Assembly: GCA_029098225.1 (NCBI GenBank)
Contig: JAQXNX010000003.1
Coordinates: 62,001 to 126,000, forward strand
DNA length: 64,000 nucleotides
Source of the DNA: Spirochaetales bacterium
Lineage (GTDB): Bacteria; Spirochaetota; Spirochaetia; Treponematales; Treponemataceae
Direction: 5' to 3'
Shown here: positions 7,560 to 15,865 of the stretch, one piece after another
Position numbering within the stretch: the stretch's first letter is position 1
Layout: each line of letters starts with the position of its first letter
The notes under the pieces: generated by a model
What the model saw: only the letters and a program-made list of their open reading frames with translations
Told to the model about the DNA's origin: nothing
Database searches by the model: none
Made by a program: the position numbers and the translations under genes

Positions 7560-9596
7560 TTATAGTAAGCTTACAGGGTCGCAGTCGTATTCTATATAAA
7601 CATTTGGATTGTGTGAATAATCAAATAATAAATGTCGTGCTGCTTCCTGTAAAACTGAAATTGATTTGCTTTTTAATAAAATCTGAAATCTCCAGGAACT
7701 GTTCATTTTTTCTATAGGACATTCTGCCGGACCAATAATTTCTATTCCCTTAAGTTTTTTTTGTGAAATAATATTTGCTGCGTCTATGCTTGTCCTGAAA
7801 GCGGCTTCTTTGTTGTAACTTCTGAAAACAAATCTCAACAATCTTGAAAACGGAGGAAAATCCAGAAGCTCCCGCTCCTTCAGTTCGTTTTCATAAAATT
7901 CTTCAACCTTACCGTTACATGCATAAAGTATTGCTTTTCGAGATGGCTCGTAAGTCTGTACAACTACTTTTCCATCCGGAAAATATCTTCCGGCGCGACC
8001 TGCAACCTGAGTAATCAAAGAAAAAGTCCGTTCACTCGCGCGGAAATCCGGCATATGAAGTCCGGCATCTGCTAAGATTACACCGACAAGCTGAAGCTTT
8101 GGAAAATTCAAACCTTTAGCAACCATCTGTGTTCCAAGCATAATATCATATTTTCCATCTCGAAAATCATCCAGAACTTTTAAGAATTCTTCTTTGTTTT
8201 TGAATGCGTCTGTGTCTGCGCGAATTATTTTTGCCTGAGGAAATTTTGCTTTTACTTCTGCTTCTATAAATTCTGTTCCAAAACCAGTGCTGCCAATATC
8301 CATAGATGAACATTCCGGACAACTCTGCGGAGGTAATGTTGACCATCCGCAATAATGACATCTTAAGCGGTGTTCAGATTTATGATAGGTAAGTGGAACT
8401 GAGCAGTTTTTGCAGACAATTTCAAAACCACAGGAATTACATCTGAAAAAATGAGTAAAGCCACGCCGATTTAAAAATAAAATTGTCTGACGTTTGTTTT
8501 TTATACATTCAGAAATTTCCTTTTGCAGTGGAGGAGAAATACAGCAGTCATTCGGAAAATATTTTAAATCGATTGTTGAAATTTTTGGCATTGTGCCACC
8601 AGCAAGCCTTTTTGTTAATTTATGCGTTATGATTTTATTCTGCTGCATGGAATACCAGGCTTCCACCGACGGAGTTGCGCTTCCCATTACCAGTGGAATT
8701 TTTAAATTGTTGCAGCGGTGCATGGCAATCTGTCTTGCGTTGTAACGAGGACTGTTGCCTGATTTATAAGAATTGTCATGCTCTTCATCAATTATAATAA
8801 GACCAAGTTCAGGAACCGGAGCAAAAACTGCAGAACGTGCTCCAATGACAATTCTTGCTTCTTTATGCATTATACGATTCCATTCACCAAGCCTTTGAGA
8901 CGGTGTTAAACCTGAATGCAGGATAGCTGCAGTTTTTCCAAATCTTTTGGTGGCATCTTTTACTACCTGTGCAGTAAGACCTATTTCCGGAACAAGATAA
9001 ATAACTCCCTTTCCGTCAGAAAGAATTTTTTCTGCCAGCGAAAGAAATACTTCTGTTTTTCCTGTTCCTGTAGGTCCGTATATATAATGATTATTTGTTA
9101 ACGAAGCTTTACGATTTTGTTCTTTTTCCTCTGAAGATTTTTTTGTCATTTCGTAAATTGAATCAACGGCTTTCTGCTGTTCGTCAGACAAAATGTTATG
9201 CTTTTCTACAGAAAAATCATCTTCAAATGCAAAGCCGCCAAGTCCGGTTTCTCTTCTTCCTGAAGGAACCATTGTAAAAACTGCTTCGCCAAATGAACAT
9301 AAATAATAGTGCGACATCCATGCAGCTAGATCTGTAAGCTCTTTTCCGAATAAACTTTCTTTATCTATAATGCGTTTTATCAGCTTGATTTTTGTGCTGT
9401 CTACAGGGCAGTCCTCTGGAATTTGAGTTGAAGCTTTTACTATAAATCCCTGAGTTTTTCTGTTACCAAAAGTAATTTCGGCTCGCTTTCCAATAAATGA
9501 TTCTGGAGTAAGTTCTTCATCCTCATTTTCAGGTTTATAAGAATAAGTGAATGTTTGATTTAGCGGAATATTTAAAACTATCTGGAAGTAGAGCAT
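7560..9596 (-). CDS. priA: Primosomal replication-restart helicase PriA
   Basis: A 3'-to-5' DNA helicase that reloads the replisome at stalled forks. The 678 residues include an N-terminal DNA-binding region beginning MLYFQIVLNIPL, a Walker A GPTGTGKTE near residue 175, a DEEH box (IDEEHD) near 270, and motif III GSATPS. A cluster of paired cysteines follows (CNSCG, CKNC, CHYCG, CPEC; about 385-430) and binds zinc in this family. Helicase C-terminal motifs QVAGRAGR and GTQMVAKG are present. Its start overlaps the upstream glycosylase gene by 19 bases, so the two are co-transcribed. Confidence 0.96.
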   Translation of the reverse strand: MLYFQIVLNIPLNQTFTYSYKPENEDEELTPESFIGKRAEITFGNRKTQGFIVKASTQIPEDCPVDSTKIKLIKRIIDKESLFGKELTDLAAWMSHYYLCSFGEAVFTMVPSGRRETGLGGFAFEDDFSVEKHNILSDEQQKAVDSIYEMTKKSSEEKEQNRKASLTNNHYIYGPTGTGKTEVFLSLAEKILSDGKGVIYLVPEIGLTAQVVKDATKRFGKTAAILHSGLTPSQRLGEWNRIMHKEARIVIGARSAVFAPVPELGLIIIDEEHDNSYKSGNSPRYNARQIAMHRCNNLKIPLVMGSATPSVEAWYSMQQNKIITHKLTKRLAGGTMPKISTIDLKYFPNDCCISPPLQKEISECIKNKRQTILFLNRRGFTHFFRCNSCGFEIVCKNCSVPLTYHKSEHRLRCHYCGWSTLPPQSCPECSSMDIGSTGFGTEFIEAEVKAKFPQAKIIRADTDAFKNKEEFLKVLDDFRDGKYDIMLGTQMVAKGLNFPKLQLVGVILADAGLHMPDFRASERTFSLITQVAGRAGRYFPDGKVVVQTYEPSRKAILYACNGKVEEFYENELKERELLDFPPFSRLLRFVFRSYNKEAAFRTSIDAANIISQKKLKGIEIIGPAECPIEKMNSSWRFQILLKSKSISVLQEAARHLLFDYSHNPNVYIEYDCDPVSLL

Positions 9597-10465
9597 ATTT
9601 TATCAAGCTCCCTTCTGAAGGCTTTTAAATCTTCCCAGGCCGGTTTTTTTAAGCTTTCATCACGCAAGAGTGCGCTTGGATGATAAGTTGCCATTACCGG
9701 AATAGAATATTTTTCATAAAATCTTCCATGATTTTGTGTAATTGAAAAGCTTTCATTTAAAACATCTTCTGCGGCGACTTTTCCCATACATAAAATCATT
9801 TTTGGTTTTAAAATATGAATCTGCGCTTCTAAAAAAGACTTGCAAGCCTGACTCTCTTCTGGAAGCGGATTACGGTTTTCTGGAGGACGACATTTTACAG
9901 TATTTGCAATGTAACAGTTTGAATTACGGTCAAGATGAATTGCTCCAAGCATTTTATCAAGAAGAACTCCGGCTTTTCCAACAAATGGAAGTCCCTTCAT
10001 ATCTTCATCTGCGCCTGGAGCTTCGCCAATAACAAGTACAAGCGGATTAGAAACTCCTTGTCCTGGAACAACATTGTTTCTGGTTCTTGCAAGTGAACAG
10101 CGTGTACAGCGCAGCATTTTTGCATTTAATTCTTCAAGTGTAAGAGAATGATTCTGTGAATTATCTGAAGCAGCCGGTGCTGTAAATGAATTTTCTGTGT
10201 CTGCGGGAGTATGGGCTGTGGCAAATGAATTTTCTGCACCAGTGAATGTCCGGGCGGTGGCAGCTGAAGTTTCCGAACTTGCTGAAGTCTGGACAGACGC
10301 GAAAGAATTCTTTTCACCAGCAGATGACTGTTCTGTAGAAACTTCTGCATCATCTGAGAATTGAGGCTCGCCTGCAAAAATATCCCGCTGATAGCCAAGT
10401 ATGTATGAATCGGAAGTTTTGAGAAGATTATAAAGCTGCTGTTTTTCTTCTTTTTTAAGACTCAA
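9578..10465 (-). CDS. Family 4 (iron-sulfur) uracil-DNA glycosylase
   Basis: It removes uracil from DNA. The catalytic half has motif GEAPGADED, the HPSALLRD motif, and four cysteines placed as in 4Fe-4S family-4 enzymes: the CTRC pair, the Cys of VKCRPPENRNP and the Cys of QACKSF. It starts at TTG 10465, with GGAGAG upstream at six bases. Residues of about 30-105 are an unusual Ser/Ala/Thr/Glu-rich linker with repeated NSFATA/TENSFT-type units, between a short N-terminal helix and the enzyme domain. Genes upstream and downstream (thiI, priA) form one minus-strand operon. The order with priA fits a DNA-maintenance role. Confidence 0.9.
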   Translation of the reverse strand: MSLKKEEKQQLYNLLKTSDSYILGYQRDIFAGEPQFSDDAEVSTEQSSAGEKNSFASVQTSASSETSAATARTFTGAENSFATAHTPADTENSFTAPAASDNSQNHSLTLEELNAKMLRCTRCSLARTRNNVVPGQGVSNPLVLVIGEAPGADEDMKGLPFVGKAGVLLDKMLGAIHLDRNSNCYIANTVKCRPPENRNPLPEESQACKSFLEAQIHILKPKMILCMGKVAAEDVLNESFSITQNHGRFYEKYSIPVMATYHPSALLRDESLKKPAWEDLKAFRRELDKICSTSR

Positions 10466-10480
10466 AAGTTTCTCTCCATA

Positions 10481-11659
10481 TTATTCAGTTTTTAGCTCAG
10501 GCGCTTTATCAAATTCAATTTTAAAAATTTCTCTTTCTTCAAAAGCTTTTTGTATTAAATCATCAATCTCAAGATTTTTATAAATTTCTTCTGCCTGACT
10601 AACAGTTCCTCGTAATACAGGATGCTTTGGCGAGAATAAAACACAGCAATCCTCGTATGGAAGAATTGAAGTTTCGTAAGTATCAATCCAAAGAGAATCA
10701 CTTATAATTTCTTCCTTGTCCATTCCGCAAAGAGGGCGAAGAAGAGGCAGTTCTGCAAAATGTTCTGTTACAGTCATGTTTTCAATAGTCTGACTTGCAA
10801 CCTGCCCGACACTTTCTCCGGTAACAATACAATCTGCTTTACAACGCTTTGCAAGAATATTTGCAGTTTTCATCATGCATACTCTAAGCATGAGAGTAGT
10901 CCATGCAACTGGTGATTTCTGTTTTATTTTCATCTGAACATCTGTAAACGGAATTATGTTTAAATAAAGAGTAATTCCATAAAGACTTAATTTTTCAGCC
11001 AGAGTTACAACTTTTTGTTTAGCTTCTTCAGAAGTATAAGGATAAGAATGAAAATAACAGCATTCAACTTTCATTCCCCGGCGAAGCATTCTGTATCCTG
11101 CAACTGGAGAATCTAGACCTCCCGAAAGAAGAAGAAGTGCTTTTCCGCTGGAACCTACAGGAAGACCTCTGCAGCCTTTGTTCGAAGTGCAGTAAACAAA
11201 AACTCTTTCACGTACCTCAACATAAAAAACTACATCAGGATTATGAACATCAACTTTCATAATTGCTTCTGCAGGACCTGCTGCTTCACAGCAAATTTCA
11301 TAGGAGTTAAGAGGAAAACTTTTGTCTGCTCTGCGTGCGTCAATTTTATAAGTTTTAGCTCCTTTTTGAGCTTCTATTTTTGCAAGCCTTAAAACTTCTT
11401 CTGTAATTGCTTCTATTGTTTTTTCGCATACGCTTACTTTTGCCCAGCCTGTAATTCCAATAAGATGCGAAAGTAATTTTTCTACTTTTGGCGAAGACTC
11501 TTCTTCGCAATCAATGTATAATCTTCCCGCCCGCAAAGAAATCTTTACATCCTTGCAGTCTTTTAGACATTTAGAAACATTTTTCCGTAATAGATTTTCA
11601 AATTCCTGAATATTTGAACCTTTTAAGGTTAATTCGCCAATTTTTGCCAGATAAGTCAT
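10481..11659 (-). CDS. thiI: tRNA 4-thiouridine synthase ThiI
   Basis: It adenylates U8 of tRNA and receives sulfur to form 4-thiouridine. The 392 residues comprise an N-terminal ferredoxin-like region, a THUMP domain (about 50-165) and a PP-loop ATPase with SGGLDSPVAG near 180. The C-terminal rhodanese domain of the longer E. coli enzyme is absent, as in many short ThiI proteins, so sulfur relay must use another route. A good sigma-70 promoter ends nine bases before ATG 11659, leaving almost no leader and no ribosome site. It leads the thiI-glycosylase-priA operon. Confidence 0.93.
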   Translation of the reverse strand: MTYLAKIGELTLKGSNIQEFENLLRKNVSKCLKDCKDVKISLRAGRLYIDCEEESSPKVEKLLSHLIGITGWAKVSVCEKTIEAITEEVLRLAKIEAQKGAKTYKIDARRADKSFPLNSYEICCEAAGPAEAIMKVDVHNPDVVFYVEVRERVFVYCTSNKGCRGLPVGSSGKALLLLSGGLDSPVAGYRMLRRGMKVECCYFHSYPYTSEEAKQKVVTLAEKLSLYGITLYLNIIPFTDVQMKIKQKSPVAWTTLMLRVCMMKTANILAKRCKADCIVTGESVGQVASQTIENMTVTEHFAELPLLRPLCGMDKEEIISDSLWIDTYETSILPYEDCCVLFSPKHPVLRGTVSQAEEIYKNLEIDDLIQKAFEEREIFKIEFDKAPELKTE

Positions 11660-11668
11660 TATTATTTT

Positions 11669-11697
11669 ATTATAAATTATTGAATTGAATTTTTCAA
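11669..11697 (-). promoter_or_regulatory. Sigma-70 promoter of thiI, almost leaderless
   Basis: On the minus strand TTGAAA (11697-11692), a 17-base spacer and TATAAT (11674-11669). Only nine bases separate the -10 box from ATG 11659, so the message should start within about three bases of the start codon. Confidence 0.7.
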
Positions 11698-11709
11698 CGA
11701 TATGTAATA

Positions 11710-11738
11710 TTTACAAAAAAACAATTTACTCCGATAAT
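11710..11738 (+). promoter_or_regulatory. Promoter of the secreted-protein/histidine-kinase genes
   Basis: TTTACA (11710-11715), a 17-base spacer and GATAAT (11733-11738), eight bases before ATG 11747. The -10 lies within CCGATAAT, so a sigma-28-type -10 (GCCGATAA) is an alternative reading; no TAAA-type -35 is seen at the expected distance. It is divergent from the thiI promoter 12 bases away. Confidence 0.6.
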
Positions 11739-11746
11739 CAATAGTA

Positions 11747-12715
11747 ATGAAAAAATATTTTTCGTTAATTTTTCTTTTTATGCTTTATCCTCTTTTTTCT
11801 GTTTCTATGCCCGAAAATCTGGAAGGTATTTGGGAAGGAAAAGACCGTTTTGTTTTTTTTGAATCTACACCGGAAGAGCAGGGGAATAAGATTGTTATTT
11901 TATTAAAGAATTTTTACGGCTGGTATTATGACAGAGCAGCCGAACCTGAAAGTTATGCAGAAAAAGAAAATCGTATAAGAAATGATTCAACTTCTAAAAA
12001 AGCAGAACAGATATTTTTTAATTTAAATCCTCAGACAACTAATGATGCGTGGGAAATTACTTTTGAATATTCAAGACATGAACAGACTGTAATTCCTGTC
12101 TGCATTATTAATGATACAATTTATTTAAATTATTATATTCAGGATAAAGACAATCCGGAATATTACAGAGGAAATGCGGTTTCTAAAGGAGTTACATTAG
12201 ACTCACAAAATCCAAAAGAAAATATTTCATGCCTTTATATTTGCGGTGATAAGTTTTTTGATGTGCGTTACTGGAAAACGGATATGGAATATTCTTCTGA
12301 TAAAGCAAATTTAAATTTTGAAGGAAATACTTATTTTGTAGATAAACATATTTTTTCCTGCGGAAATAATTATTCCTGTACTTCGGGAAGAAGTAAAATC
12401 ATTCGAAATGTAGTTGAACCGTTTGATTTTAAGGAAGAGGATTTTGTCTTTAATGAAGATAAAACTCTAATGGCTGTTCCCTCTTCTTTGTATCTTGTAA
12501 AACTTGCAGATAAAAAAACATTTGAAAATTTAATGGAAATTGTAAAAACTGGTAACTCGCGTATACGTCCACCGGAGCCTCCTTTGTTTGAACCAAAAGA
12601 ACTTGACTGGCATTGGGATTTAATTGACGAACTGGAAAAGAATAATGAAATTATTCAGGCTGTAAGAGAAAGACAAAAAGCATTTGGCCCTCGCGGGAAG
12701 GATTTCGGAAAATGA
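11747..12715 (+). CDS. Secreted protein of unknown function
   Basis: Not recognised. The 322-residue product starts with a signal peptide (MKKYFSLIFLFMLYPLFSVS), and the mature chain begins PENLEGIWEGKDRF, reminiscent of lipocalin-like or META-like exported treponemal proteins that open with a GIW-type strand. It contains a few cysteines (CLYICG, SCGNNYSC) that could form disulfides in the periplasm. There is no ribosome site; a promoter ends eight bases upstream of ATG. The stop overlaps the start of the histidine kinase by four bases (ATGA), so it is translated together with that sensor and could supply or modulate its signal, which is inference. Confidence 0.75.
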   Translation: MKKYFSLIFLFMLYPLFSVSMPENLEGIWEGKDRFVFFESTPEEQGNKIVILLKNFYGWYYDRAAEPESYAEKENRIRNDSTSKKAEQIFFNLNPQTTNDAWEITFEYSRHEQTVIPVCIINDTIYLNYYIQDKDNPEYYRGNAVSKGVTLDSQNPKENISCLYICGDKFFDVRYWKTDMEYSSDKANLNFEGNTYFVDKHIFSCGNNYSCTSGRSKIIRNVVEPFDFKEEDFVFNEDKTLMAVPSSLYLVKLADKKTFENLMEIVKTGNSRIRPPEPPLFEPKELDWHWDLIDELEKNNEIIQAVRERQKAFGPRGKDFGK

Positions 12716-14607
12716 AATTTTTAAGGCATATTGAAGATAAACTTTCTGAAATTTCAGTATATTACAGTCTTAGAATAATATTTTGTGTATTCTGTCTTAT
12801 TCCTGTAATTTTACTTTCTCTGACATATCTTACTTTTGTTTATAAAACAATGCTTGGTTGGGAAGAAGAAAAAGTTTCTGCTTCGTTATATCAGTCCAGC
12901 AATATTTTTTCAAAATATTTAGATGATGTTAAAGAGTTCTCTGATAAAATTTATATAAATAAACATGTTAAAAAAATTCTCATGACAAACTATTCAGATA
13001 TTCAACAGGTTTACACAGATTATTCGTCCATAGATTATCTTGAAGCTTTGCTGACTAATTATAATATAATTGATAATTTTAAAATTTACACAGAAAATTA
13101 TACACTGCTCGATAATTCATTTATTGTAAAAGCTTCTTATAAAATAATTAATTCTCAATGGTATAAAAATGCAATTGAATTAAAGGGGCAGGTATTCCTT
13201 CAGTTAATGAATGATCCTATAACTAAAAAGGATTATATGTGCTTTATCCGTTCATTATGGGAAAAGGAACAGTTCCTTGGTGTTCTTGTTGTAAACTTTG
13301 ATCTAAATAAAACTACATATGCTTTGGTAAAATTACCTTATGATTATGTTTTCTTTGCAGAAAATGATTTCATTTATGGAATTATAGATAATCTGACAGA
13401 TGAAGAAAAAAAAATCCTAACTGATATAAATGGTTTTTATGATTATGAAAATTGTAAAATAGATAAAAGAGATTTTAGAAATAAAAAAGTAGCAGTAAAA
13501 GGATTATCATTTACAGTCGCGCCATATTCAGATGTGAATTTCAGGGTATTATTTTTAATTCCATTATATCATTTGAATAAAGCAACATTTAAAATGCTTA
13601 TGTATGCAATTTTAATTCTTGTCTTAATTATTCTTTTTTTCTATCTGGTTTTAAGACATTACATTTCATATATAAAATCAAGATTCATAAAAATTCAAAA
13701 GGGAATTGATAAGGTAGTTTCAAATCAATTCGAAATTGAAAATTCAATTGGCGGAAAAGATGAATTTGAAAATGTATATGAAGCAATTTATAAAATGGCA
13801 GAAGATACCAAAAAATTAATTCAGAAGGTTTATATTCAGGATCTGGAAAATCATAAGCTGATTTCCAAACAAAATGAAATAAATTTTAAAATGCTATGTG
13901 CACAGATAAATCCTCATTTTCTTTTTAATACACTGGAATCAATAAGAATGAAAGCATTAAGTTCCAGCGATAAAGAAACTGCAAAAATGCTTAGACTTCT
14001 TGCTTCACTTTTAAGATATAATCTTTCTTTAAAAGATGAACCTGTTCTTCTGGGGCAGGAATTAGAAATTATTGAGAATTATTTAAAAATCCAGAAGATG
14101 CGTTTTGGCGAAAGAATAAATTATAAGATAGAAAATCTTTGTGAAGAAAATGAAAAAATTCTTCCACTTTTAATTCAACCTGTTATAGAAAACGCTGTAA
14201 AGTATGCTTTGGAATACAATGAAGACGGAGGAAATCTTAGCATAAAAGCTGATAATGAAATTATAGATTCAATGAATTATTTAATTATAGAAATCAAAGA
14301 TGATGGACCGGGAATTCAAAAATCAAAACTGGATGAACTGAATTTGACTTTTAGTAACTTTGATGAATATTTAAAAAATCTTAATGAGAATAAAATTATA
14401 AAAGATGTCAGCGAAAAAAATGAAGCAATAAATACAGATTCAATGATTTCTTATAAATCTAAATCTGTTCTGCATGGAACTTCAATCGGCCTGGAAAATG
14501 TTAATTCAAGAATTAAGTTATATTATGGAATCAATAGTGGATTGGTAATAACGAGTAAAAAGAATGAAGGAACAACAGTAAGAATGAAAATTAAAAAAGA
14601 ATCATAA
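12712..14607 (+). CDS. YesM-type sensor histidine kinase
   Basis: Membrane kinase of the His_kinase (PF06580)/HATPase type. A transmembrane helix near 20-42 and another near 295-315 bracket an extracytoplasmic sensor domain of about 250 residues (Cache-like by size). A HAMP-like stretch follows, then the phosphoacceptor motif CAQINPHFLFNTLESIR with His402. The ATP-binding part shows IENAVKYAL and DDGPGI. The C-terminal region holds a polar insert (about 540-590) before the final GLENVNSR strand. Such kinases pair with AraC-type response regulators and sense sugars or peptides via a binding protein, matching the two genes that follow. Confidence 0.9.
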   Translation: MKFLRHIEDKLSEISVYYSLRIIFCVFCLIPVILLSLTYLTFVYKTMLGWEEEKVSASLYQSSNIFSKYLDDVKEFSDKIYINKHVKKILMTNYSDIQQVYTDYSSIDYLEALLTNYNIIDNFKIYTENYTLLDNSFIVKASYKIINSQWYKNAIELKGQVFLQLMNDPITKKDYMCFIRSLWEKEQFLGVLVVNFDLNKTTYALVKLPYDYVFFAENDFIYGIIDNLTDEEKKILTDINGFYDYENCKIDKRDFRNKKVAVKGLSFTVAPYSDVNFRVLFLIPLYHLNKATFKMLMYAILILVLIILFFYLVLRHYISYIKSRFIKIQKGIDKVVSNQFEIENSIGGKDEFENVYEAIYKMAEDTKKLIQKVYIQDLENHKLISKQNEINFKMLCAQINPHFLFNTLESIRMKALSSSDKETAKMLRLLASLLRYNLSLKDEPVLLGQELEIIENYLKIQKMRFGERINYKIENLCEENEKILPLLIQPVIENAVKYALEYNEDGGNLSIKADNEIIDSMNYLIIEIKDDGPGIQKSKLDELNLTFSNFDEYLKNLNENKIIKDVSEKNEAINTDSMISYKSKSVLHGTSIGLENVNSRIKLYYGINSGLVITSKKNEGTTVRMKIKKES

Positions 14608-14719
14608 AATAAATATCAGATATATTGTTCTGTGCAAATATATAATTTTTTTATTTTTTTCTATGATTTTCTAAAAAATTGTGTTAAAATATAAAAAAAA
14701 ATAAGTATTGGAAGTTTAG

Positions 14720-15865
14720 ATGGACTTATTAAAATTACTTATCGCCGACGATGAAGAAAATATTAGAAATGGTTTAAAAAATATCTTAAATTGGGAGAGT
14801 CTTGGAATAGAAATTTGCGGAACTGCTTCAAACGGAAAAGAGGCTTATAAGCAGATTATTGAAAATCAGCCGGATCTTGTAATCCTTGATATTAAAATGC
14901 CAGGCCTTACTGGAATTCAGCTGCTGGAAAAGCTTGCTGAATATTATGCTCAGCAGACAGTTAATAAATTTGATTTTAAGATGCCTTCAATTATTATTCT
15001 TTCTGGTTTTGCAGAATTTGAATATGCGCAGAAGGCAATGAATGCAGGGGCTAAAGCTTATCTTTTAAAACCTGTTGATGAAGAATTACTTGAAAAAAAA
15101 GTTGTTGAGCTTTCTGCTTCGATCAGAAACTCAACTCATTCAGCATTTTTCTCTAATCTTCGTGAAGATATACTGCAGAAAAAATCTGATTCTTCTGAGC
15201 AGGAATTTATTGAAAATGATTTTGTTCAGAAACTTCTTTTTTGTGTGGAAACTTACGATAAAGAAAAACTCGAAAAGAATTTTGAATTTTTATATAAAAA
15301 GTATGTCGATAATTCTTTAAAAGAAGCTCAGGTAAAAAAAGATGTTATTTCTATTCTTTTAAATCTTAGAAATTGTATTGTAGAAAAGTATCCTGAACGT
15401 GACTTTAAGGAAACTGTAAAACTTGATTTTGTTTCTGAAATGCTTGAATTGGATTCTTATAATGTGCTTCTTGAGCATTTTAAATCTGTAACAGATAATT
15501 ATATTGAATGCTTTAATTCAAATACTTCTGATTCAATGATTTTAAAGGTTGTTGCATATGTTAAAACAAACTTTAATCAGGATTTAAAACTCGAAAATCT
15601 TGGAGAGCTGTTTAATTGCAATAGTGCTTATCTTGGAAAGAAATTTAAAAGTTATACAGGTGTTCCTTTCAATACTTTTCTGGATAATCTTAGAATTGAA
15701 TCTGCAAAAGAAAAATTATTGAATACAAACTTAAAAAATTACCAGATTGCAAAATTAATTGGTTTTAATAATACAGATTATTTTTTTATGCGATTCAAAA
15801 AGAATACAGGCCTTACACCAAAAGAATTTAAGCAGCAGGCGGGAAAATCTGTTGATGAAGAATAA
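14720..15865 (+). CDS. YesN-type response regulator with AraC DNA-binding domain
   Basis: Receiver domain at 1-125, with acidic pocket DDE at 10-12, phosphoacceptor Asp57 in LVILDIKMPG and the conserved Lys in LLKPVDEE. A helical linker (about 130-270) leads to two helix-turn-helix units of an AraC/XylS domain (about 280-375), ending in FNNTDYFFMRFKKNTGLTPKEF. GGAAG at 14710-14714 precedes ATG 14720. The 112-base gap after the kinase is AT-rich and has no clear terminator. Likely phosphorylated by the upstream kinase and controlling carbohydrate-uptake genes; its last codons overlap the solute-binding protein gene by 11 bases. Confidence 0.92.
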   Translation: MDLLKLLIADDEENIRNGLKNILNWESLGIEICGTASNGKEAYKQIIENQPDLVILDIKMPGLTGIQLLEKLAEYYAQQTVNKFDFKMPSIIILSGFAEFEYAQKAMNAGAKAYLLKPVDEELLEKKVVELSASIRNSTHSAFFSNLREDILQKKSDSSEQEFIENDFVQKLLFCVETYDKEKLEKNFEFLYKKYVDNSLKEAQVKKDVISILLNLRNCIVEKYPERDFKETVKLDFVSEMLELDSYNVLLEHFKSVTDNYIECFNSNTSDSMILKVVAYVKTNFNQDLKLENLGELFNCNSAYLGKKFKSYTGVPFNTFLDNLRIESAKEKLLNTNLKNYQIAKLIGFNNTDYFFMRFKKNTGLTPKEFKQQAGKSVDEE

